Of a DNA stretch of 64,000 bases, positions 58,912 to 64,000 are shown piece by piece; within the stretch, counting starts at the first letter, position 1; the number at the start of each line of letters is the position of its first letter. Both the position numbers and the translations under genes were made by a program. The notes beneath the pieces were generated by a model, which saw only the letters and a program-made list of their open reading frames with translations, searched no databases and was not told the origin of the DNA. The DNA comes from Lactobacillales bacterium (GTDB lineage Bacteria > Bacillota_I > Bacilli_A > RF39 > UBA660): the NCBI GenBank assembly GCA_015059545.1, contig SVAG01000002.1:45654-109653 (forward strand). The letters are read 5' to 3'.

Positions 58912-60390
58912 TTATATTTGATATGGATTATCCCAAGTTCCTGTTCCATTTTTTATTTCAAGATCAGATTTAACTTTTATAACTGGTCGTATTCCATAAG
59001 TTTTAGTTGATAAATCACGATTGACAAATCCATCTTTTCTTACAAAATATGCTTCATTAGTATCTATATTTTTATTCATTGTCCAATAATAATTTACATT
59101 TTCATAACTACTTGGCGATGTGTAATTCTTTGTTAACATTGTAGCACTTTGACCTGATAACATTTCACCAAGTCTTATTAATCCTATTTTTGCTGTTATT
59201 CCTGTTCCATTAATTTCTAATAATGTATCTTTATATTTAAATGTTTCTAATTTATTTGATGTTTCTTTTCCTTGATACCATATTGTTTCTACTATTTTAT
59301 TAGATTTTTTTAATCCTAATGTATTTATTACACTTGTATTATCTGTTTCACTATTTAATTTTAATCCAACACCTGAAGTTAATGTAAATGCATTATCATT
59401 TCCATATGCTAATTCTCCAACATAACTATCTAATATTAGTTTAACACCATCTATATCTTTACTTACTACTCTATATATTTTTCCTTCCAAATTTACATAT
59501 TCTCCACTTGTCACATTTTCTCCTATAGTTCCTTTTATATTTTTTGTTTTATTTTCAACTAAAACAAAATAATCACTAGTTGTACCTTTTTTTCCTTTTG
59601 TAACGATAGCATTGCCATCTACATTTATGACAGGACGAATTCCACTTCCTGCAGTTATAGGAATATAAGCACCTGTAATATGATCCCAATATATTAACCA
59701 AGCACGTGATTCATTATATGGCGTCATTGTCCAAAAATTATATCCAATATAAAGATATGAATTTTCAGCATTTGCTAATTTATATTCATCATAAGTTAAT
59801 AAACCTATTTTTGAAGTTACGATACTTTCTTCACTACAAGTTGTTCTTGCAGACATTTTTGAAAAAGGAATATTGTTTGTTGTCTGACTACAAAAATAAT
59901 ATTTTCCTATTTCTGGTGATTTTATTATCGATTTTGTATTATTTAATTTGTTATAAAAATAATCATTTAACCAATCATTTATATCTCCATCATTTTTTGC
60001 ATATGTTTCTCCGCTTCCTTCTGAACCATATGGTATTGATGTTACAGATTCATTTGTTATTAATCTTACTGTTTTATCCTCATTTATTCCCATTATTCTC
60101 CACATGAAACCATTATACCATATATAATTATTTTCATTTAATCCTTTTATATAACATCCACCTATATATTCATATATTGTTTCATCATTTTTACATTTTC
60201 CATCTTCTGTATATACTAATTTTTTTGCTTTTTCTAATATTGATTCTTTCACATAAACATTTTTAAAAGTTTCTTTTTTTATGTCATTTTTATCATTGAT
60301 TATATTTGATATAAATATTGTTATTGGTATTGTTATTATTAATATGATTATGAATATTAATATTAACATAAAACTTTTTTTATTCTTCAT
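58912..60390 (-). CDS. surface protein with two DUF6273-type domains
   Basis: One N-terminal membrane helix (7-29) then two similar domains: about 65-275 (YIWYNGFMWRIMGINEDKTVRLI, KIGLLTYDEYKLA, YNFWTMTP, SGIRPVINV) and about 285-490 (GEYVNLEGKIYRVVSKD, AKIGLIRLGEMLS, NYYWTMNK, YGIRPVIKV, GTWDNPY). This is the DUF6273-like fold found in gut Bacillota surface proteins. The first seven residues (MKNKKSF) and the AGGAGAG start region copy those of the prepilin-like gene 42380-43354, but GFTLIE is lost, so prepilin peptidase cleavage is unlikely. Confidence 0.7.
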   Translation of the reverse strand: MKNKKSFMLILIFIIILIITIPITIFISNIINDKNDIKKETFKNVYVKESILEKAKKLVYTEDGKCKNDETIYEYIGGCYIKGLNENNYIWYNGFMWRIMGINEDKTVRLITNESVTSIPYGSEGSGETYAKNDGDINDWLNDYFYNKLNNTKSIIKSPEIGKYYFCSQTTNNIPFSKMSARTTCSEESIVTSKIGLLTYDEYKLANAENSYLYIGYNFWTMTPYNESRAWLIYWDHITGAYIPITAGSGIRPVINVDGNAIVTKGKKGTTSDYFVLVENKTKNIKGTIGENVTSGEYVNLEGKIYRVVSKDIDGVKLILDSYVGELAYGNDNAFTLTSGVGLKLNSETDNTSVINTLGLKKSNKIVETIWYQGKETSNKLETFKYKDTLLEINGTGITAKIGLIRLGEMLSGQSATMLTKNYTSPSSYENVNYYWTMNKNIDTNEAYFVRKDGFVNRDLSTKTYGIRPVIKVKSDLEIKNGTGTWDNPYQI

Positions 60391-60441
60391 TCTATCTCTC
60401 CTACCTATATAATTAGTATAACATGTTTTTTATACTCTTAT

Positions 60442-60471
60442 AAAAAAAACAAAGTGTTTTACACCTTGTTT
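60442..60471 (-). terminator. terminator of xseB operon
   Basis: 11-bp arms with one mismatch (60447-60457, 60461-60471), TTT loop, T8 run on the minus strand. Related in sequence to the terminator at 43412-43436. Confidence 0.75.
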
Positions 60472-60475
60472 ACTA

Positions 60476-60685
60476 TTATTCTTCTACTTCAAAATCTTCT
60501 TCTTTATTATTTTCAAGTACTATTTTTGATACTTGTTTTTCTATATTATTTAATTGCTCATCACATTCTTTAACTAATTTCATAGCACTTGTATATTTAT
60601 TAATTGATTCTTCTAAATCGATTTCTCCATTTTCAAGTTCATTTATTGTTTTTTCTAATTCTTTTATTTTTTCTTCAAATTTCAT
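60476..60685 (-). CDS. xseB: exodeoxyribonuclease VII small subunit
   Basis: 69-aa helical hairpin: KIKELEKTINELENGEIDLEESINKYTSAMKLVKECDEQL, the full XseB signature. The ORF opens at a GTG (60694) in the AGGTG site; ATG 60685 is right. Partner of XseA, 1 nt downstream of its stop. Confidence 0.95.
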   Translation of the reverse strand: MKFEEKIKELEKTINELENGEIDLEESINKYTSAMKLVKECDEQLNNIEKQVSKIVLENNKEEDFEVEE

Positions 60686-60686
60686 T

Positions 60687-61952
60687 TTATTCACCTATTT
60701 CTTCTACTTTACTTATTATATATCCATCATTAAATTTAGTTTTAATTGTACTATTTTTCTTTATATCTTTAACTGATTCTACTACTTTATCATTTACATA
60801 TGTTAAAGTATATCCTCGTTTTAATACACTTAAAGGATTTACTAATTCTAATTTTTCTATTAAATTATTTAAATTAATTCTTTTATCTTTATATAAATTT
60901 TCTGGATTATTTAATATATAGTTATTTTTAAATTGAAATAATTTTATTTTTAAATTTTCTATTTTATCTGTAATAAGTCTATTTAATTTTTCATTCATTA
61001 AATCTAATGTTTGCTTTTTATTTTCAAACATAACATTTGGATTTTTTATTACAAATGAGTTTTTAATGCTATCTAAATATAATTTTAAATAATTTACTTT
61101 TTTATTTATTGATTCATTTAATCTTATTTTATATTGATTTATATTATGTTTTAAATCTACTATATTTGGTACAGCTATTTCAGCTGCTCCGGTTGGTGTT
61201 GGGGCTCTAAAGTCTGCTACATAATCAGCTATAGTGAAATCTATTTCATGTCCTACAGCACTTATTATAGGTGTATTAGCTGCAAATATAGTTCTTGCTA
61301 CTTGTTCATCATTGAAGCAATTTAAATCTTCAAATGATCCTCCACCTCTACCTACTATTAAAACATCTAAATTATAATTATCCGCTTGTTTTATTTTTTC
61401 TACTATATCTTTTGGAGCATTTTCTCCTTGTACTAAACATGGGAATAAATAAGTTTCACATAATGGATATCTTCTTTTGATTGTTGATAAAATATCTCTT
61501 ATAGCGGCTCCTGTTGAAGCTGTTACTATTCCTACTCTAGAAGGCATTTTTGGTAATTCTTTTTTATATTTTTGATCAAATAAACCTTCACTACTTAATT
61601 GTTTTTTTAGTTTTTCAAAGGCTATATATAAATTACCTACACCATCTTCTATCATATCTTCTACATATATTTGATAGTTTCCAGCCATTTCATATATTCT
61701 AATGCTTCCTGTTACTAATACTTTCATTCCTTCTTTAGGCATAAAATTTAATTTTGAAGCTTTTGTTTTAAACATGATAGCATTTATCTTACTATTATCA
61801 TCTTTTATTGAAAAGTAAAAATGTCCTGTTGTATGTGCTTTAAAATTAGATATTTCTCCTTTTATAAATACTTGCATTAAATTTGGATCTTGTTCAAATT
61901 TGTATTTTAAATATCTAGTTAAAGCTGTTACTGTTAGATATTTTTCATTCAT
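60687..61952 (-). CDS. xseA: exodeoxyribonuclease VII large subunit
   Basis: Degrades single-stranded DNA from either end with XseB. N-terminal OB domain (about 1-100: LTVTALTRYLKYKF, GEISNFKAHTTGHFYFSIKD), catalytic domain (about 120-320: PSRVGIVTASTGAAIRDIL, VLIVGRGGGSFEDLNCFNDE, SAVGHEIDFTIADYVADFRAPTPTGAAE) and a coiled C-terminal part. 421 aa. Its start overlaps the nusB stop by 1 nt (TAATG). Confidence 0.97.
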   Translation of the reverse strand: MNEKYLTVTALTRYLKYKFEQDPNLMQVFIKGEISNFKAHTTGHFYFSIKDDNSKINAIMFKTKASKLNFMPKEGMKVLVTGSIRIYEMAGNYQIYVEDMIEDGVGNLYIAFEKLKKQLSSEGLFDQKYKKELPKMPSRVGIVTASTGAAIRDILSTIKRRYPLCETYLFPCLVQGENAPKDIVEKIKQADNYNLDVLIVGRGGGSFEDLNCFNDEQVARTIFAANTPIISAVGHEIDFTIADYVADFRAPTPTGAAEIAVPNIVDLKHNINQYKIRLNESINKKVNYLKLYLDSIKNSFVIKNPNVMFENKKQTLDLMNEKLNRLITDKIENLKIKLFQFKNNYILNNPENLYKDKRINLNNLIEKLELVNPLSVLKRGYTLTYVNDKVVESVKDIKKNSTIKTKFNDGYIISKVEEIGE

Positions 61953-62359
61953 TAGTTATTTTCCTCATGTAGTATTTTATCTAATACTCCATTTATCATT
62001 TTTCTAACACTATCATCACTATAAAGTTTAGCAAGTTCTATTGCTTCATTTATACATACTATATCTGGTGTTTCTGTATACATAAGTTCATATATAGACA
62101 TTTCAAGTATTGCCTTATCTGTATTACCTAATCTATCTATTTTCCATCCATCTAGATATTTATTAGCTAATTCATCTATTTCTTTTTCATGTGTAATTAC
62201 TCCATATACAGTTTCTTTTACAAATTCATTTTCTATTTCTTCTACTTCTTTTATAATAGAGTCTACATCATATTTCATTTTATTTTTCTTATACATATTT
62301 ATTTGATATAGTATAGTCATTATACTTTTTCTTAATTCTGTTCTAGTTTTTTGTTCCAT
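61952..62359 (-). CDS. nusB: transcription antitermination factor NusB
   Basis: All-helical RNA-binding partner of NusE/S10 in rRNA antitermination, 135 aa. RTELRKSIMTILYQINMY at the start and LGNTDKAILEMSIYELMY, PDIVCINEAIELAKLYSDDSVRKMINGVLDKI at the end are diagnostic. The frame opens at 62404, but AAGGTG directs ATG 62359. Confidence 0.95.
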   Translation of the reverse strand: MEQKTRTELRKSIMTILYQINMYKKNKMKYDVDSIIKEVEEIENEFVKETVYGVITHEKEIDELANKYLDGWKIDRLGNTDKAILEMSIYELMYTETPDIVCINEAIELAKLYSDDSVRKMINGVLDKILHEENN

Positions 62360-62409
62360 ATAAATCACCTTAACTAATTTTATCATAAATTGAAAGAAAA
62401 ACAAATAAA

Positions 62410-62432
62410 AAAGATAATTTTTAATTATCTTT
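62410..62432 (-). terminator. terminator of frr
   Basis: 10-bp arms (62410-62419, 62423-62432), 3-nt loop, then T-rich sequence on the minus strand. Confidence 0.65.
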
Positions 62433-62973
62433 ATACAGTCATTAATTCATTTTCTTTTACTTTTATTTTTTCATCTACTATTTTATTATATTTATTTATT
62501 AATTCTTGAACTTCATCTTGTCCTTGTTTTACTTGGTCTTCTGTAAGTTCTGCTTTTTTGATATCATTATTTGAATCTTGTCTAATATTTCTTAAAGCCA
62601 CTTTACAATCTTCTCCGATAGCTTTTGCTTGTTTAACATATTCTCTTCTTGTTTCTTCAGTTAAAGCTGGAATATTTAATATAATAACTTCTCCATTATT
62701 ATTTGGTGTAATTCCTATATTTGCTTCAAATATAGCTTTTTCTATTAATCCTAAAGTACTTTTATCATATGGTTTTACTTGTAATTGTCTTGCTTCTGGT
62801 ATAGATATAGTAGCAAGCTGTTTAAGTGGAGTATCTACTCCATAATAATTTACCATTACTGCATCTAAAATAGCTGGATTTGCTCTACCTGCTCTTATAT
62901 TAGTTAATCTTTTTTCCATATTATCAATTGAACTTTGCATTTTTTCTTCTGCTAATAATAAAATTTCTTCCAT
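62431..62973 (-). CDS. frr: ribosome recycling factor
   Basis: Splits the post-termination ribosome with EF-G. 180 aa with MEKRLTNIRAGRANPAILD, VNYYGVDTPLKQLA, EARQLQVKPYDKS and the C-terminal long helices (VKQAKAIGEDCKVALRNIR). pyrH, usually between tsf and frr, is replaced here by two small unknown genes. Confidence 0.97.
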   Translation of the reverse strand: MEEILLLAEEKMQSSIDNMEKRLTNIRAGRANPAILDAVMVNYYGVDTPLKQLATISIPEARQLQVKPYDKSTLGLIEKAIFEANIGITPNNNGEVIILNIPALTEETRREYVKQAKAIGEDCKVALRNIRQDSNNDIKKAELTEDQVKQGQDEVQELINKYNKIVDEKIKVKENELMTV

Positions 62974-63031
62974 AATTCATCCTCACATTCTAATAATATT
63001 ATATATTATTATATTATTTAAGACAAGAAAA

Positions 63032-63051
63032 AAATAGAAATATTTCTATTT
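63032..63051 (-). terminator. 20-bp perfect palindrome after the 115-aa gene
   Basis: AAATAGAAAT directly followed by its reverse complement, with a T run on the minus strand. Confidence 0.6.
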
Positions 63052-63393
63052 AAATTTTCTTTTAGTTTTAACATTAAATGGTTTTAATTCTTCTTCATCT
63101 ACAAATAGTTGTAATGATTTTCTTGGTACTCTTCTTATTAATTTAACTTTACCTAATATAAAGTTTTTAAATAACTCTAAATCATTATTTATACTACTTA
63201 TATTTATATATCCTAATGATGTTTTTAATAGTACTGCTTCTTCAATATATTTTTCACTATTAAATTGATTAAACTTTGTTTTTAATGAACCAACATATAA
63301 TTTACCAATATAAAGATTTGTTCTAAATATATCTTCTGATAAAAAATTTGTACATTTTCTTATTGGACCCACTACAATGTTTTCCTTTTTCAT
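63046..63393 (-). CDS. uncharacterised protein, 115 aa
   Basis: Not recognised. Mixed alpha/beta, ends very basic (KTKRKFK). It is similar to its upstream neighbour (63411-63716): both begin MK-x-EN-V/I-x-x-G and share the centre A-x-L-L/I-K-x-G-Y-x-x-x-x-x-I-N-x-D-L-x-L-x-K. So the two are probably tandem duplicates. AGGAGG precedes the ATG. Confidence 0.6.
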   Translation of the reverse strand: MKKENIVVGPIRKCTNFLSEDIFRTNLYIGKLYVGSLKTKFNQFNSEKYIEEAVLLKTSLGYINISSINNDLELFKNFILGKVKLIRRVPRKSLQLFVDEEELKPFNVKTKRKFK

Positions 63394-63410
63394 TAAACCC
63401 TCCTGATAAA

Positions 63411-63716
63411 TTATCTTTCTTTTTTTAATTGTTTTACATTTACTTTTTCGTTTTTATTGTAATAGTATCTTTTTAAATTACCTACAAATGTATCTCCTTC
63501 ACAAGTATAGTATGTTTTATATCCATGTCTATTTGCTTTTAAAAGATCTAAATCACTATTTATAACATCTAAATCTACATATTGTTCTCCTACTTTAATT
63601 AAGATAGCATTTTCTTTTACGACATCTATTTTTGGTTCTTGTTGTTTTGCTGCATAACGATCTGGATATTTTGAACAAATAAGAATATCTCCTCTATATA
63701 CATTTTCTGCTTTCAT
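63411..63716 (-). CDS. uncharacterised protein, 101 aa
   Basis: Not recognised. MKAENVYRGDILICSKYPD, then ENAILIKVGEQYVDLDVINSDLDLLKANRHG, then a basic C-terminus. Paralogue of the 115-aa protein just downstream. Lies after tsf; AGGAGG precedes the ATG. The basic tails and ribosomal neighbourhood hint at RNA or ribosome contact, but this is inference. Confidence 0.6.
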   Translation of the reverse strand: MKAENVYRGDILICSKYPDRYAAKQQEPKIDVVKENAILIKVGEQYVDLDVINSDLDLLKANRHGYKTYYTCEGDTFVGNLKRYYYNKNEKVNVKQLKKER

Positions 63717-63767
63717 GTAACCTACCTCCTATTCATTATTTAAGGGAAAGAAAATGAGTAATATAAA

Positions 63768-64000
63768 TTACCCATTTATTTGTTTTGCTACTTCTTCTGC
63801 AAAGTTTTCTTCTTTCTTTTCCATTCCTTCTCCAACTTCGAAACGAATCATATTAACGATTTCTCCTCCATTGTTTTGAACGAATGTTTTAACATTGATA
63901 TCTGAATCTTTAACAAATGCTTGTTCTTCTAAACAAACTTCTTTGTAATATTTTTGAATTCTTCCTTCAACCATTTTTTCAGCTATATCTGCAGGTTTTC
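63768..64000 (-). CDS. tsf: elongation factor Ts, 5' end outside window
   Basis: C-terminal ~77 residues of EF-Ts, the nucleotide-exchange factor for EF-Tu: [39 protein letters not shown] and [24 protein letters not shown], all diagnostic. The frame stays open to the right edge, so the N-terminus lies beyond it. Confidence 0.95.
   Translation of the reverse strand, partial: KPADIAEKMVEGRIQKYYKEVCLEEQAFVKDSDINVKTFVQNNGGEIVNMIRFEVGEGMEKKEENFAEEVAKQING

Overview
The window is very AT-rich (about a quarter G+C by eye), almost every gene has a strong AGGAGG- or AGGTG-type ribosome binding site, and the genes read with the standard bacterial code (TGA is used as a real stop). LexA, GerE, GerM, SpoIIIAH and SpoIVB homologues, a T-box leader, ComEA/ComEC and a serS/polA/mutS core point to a low-GC, endospore-forming Bacillota, most like an uncultured gut Bacilli/Erysipelotrichia-type lineage. 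The species cannot be named from sequence alone.

Layout: (1) 1-13.1 kb: end-truncated coaE divergent from a LysR regulator; a four-gene operon of a DUF3419-like SAM enzyme, a MATE-like membrane protein and two unknowns; a HerA-like ATPase convergent with an ORF6N-domain protein; a MazG-like pyrophosphohydrolase; an XRE regulator coupled to a DUF4097 protein; an InlB-repeat surface protein; and a second ORF6N paralogue. (2) 13.1-17.1 kb: cell-wall genes spoVD/ftsI-like PBP, mraY, ftsW. (3) 17.1-23.5 kb: accessory enzymes (two HExxH proteins, a PHP phosphatase, an HD/P-loop kinase fusion, a multi-GNAT protein and a class I glutamine amidotransferase-like hydrolase). (4) 23.6-34.5 kb: heterodimeric ABC exporter, SOS region (lexA divergent from a 44-aa membrane protein), queH, a lipid kinase, DUF308, an M16 peptidase pair and tRNA-Arg(UCU). 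(5) 34.5-38.4 kb: sporulation genes gerM, gerE, spoIIIAH, then a T-box-controlled HD-hydrolase/serS operon. (6) 38.4-53.4 kb: polA, prepilin-like protein, SPFH protein, mutS with a candidate structured RNA upstream, and comEA-comEC coupled to a DUF1016 nuclease. (7) 53.5-64 kb: rseP, cdsA, uppS, polyprenyl synthase, spoIVB, a pilin-leader-like DUF6273-type surface protein, xseB-xseA-nusB, frr, two small paralogues and the 3' part of tsf.

Most transcription runs on the minus strand; only lysR, the HerA-like gene, lexA, the small multidrug export-like gene and spoIVB are on the plus strand. Many operons are joined by ATGA overlaps or 1-nt gaps, and most transcription units end in clear hairpin terminators. 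Several starts were moved inward because the longest ORF began at a GTG inside its own ribosome binding site.

The strongest unexplained signals are: a hairpin conserved in structure but not in sequence inside both ORF6N genes; a perfect-consensus, LexA-box-containing promoter driving a 44-aa membrane protein; a four-hairpin candidate RNA upstream of mutS; a metallopeptidase-like gene interrupted by one TGA; and a (p)ppGpp-hydrolase-like HD gene placed with serS under a T-box.
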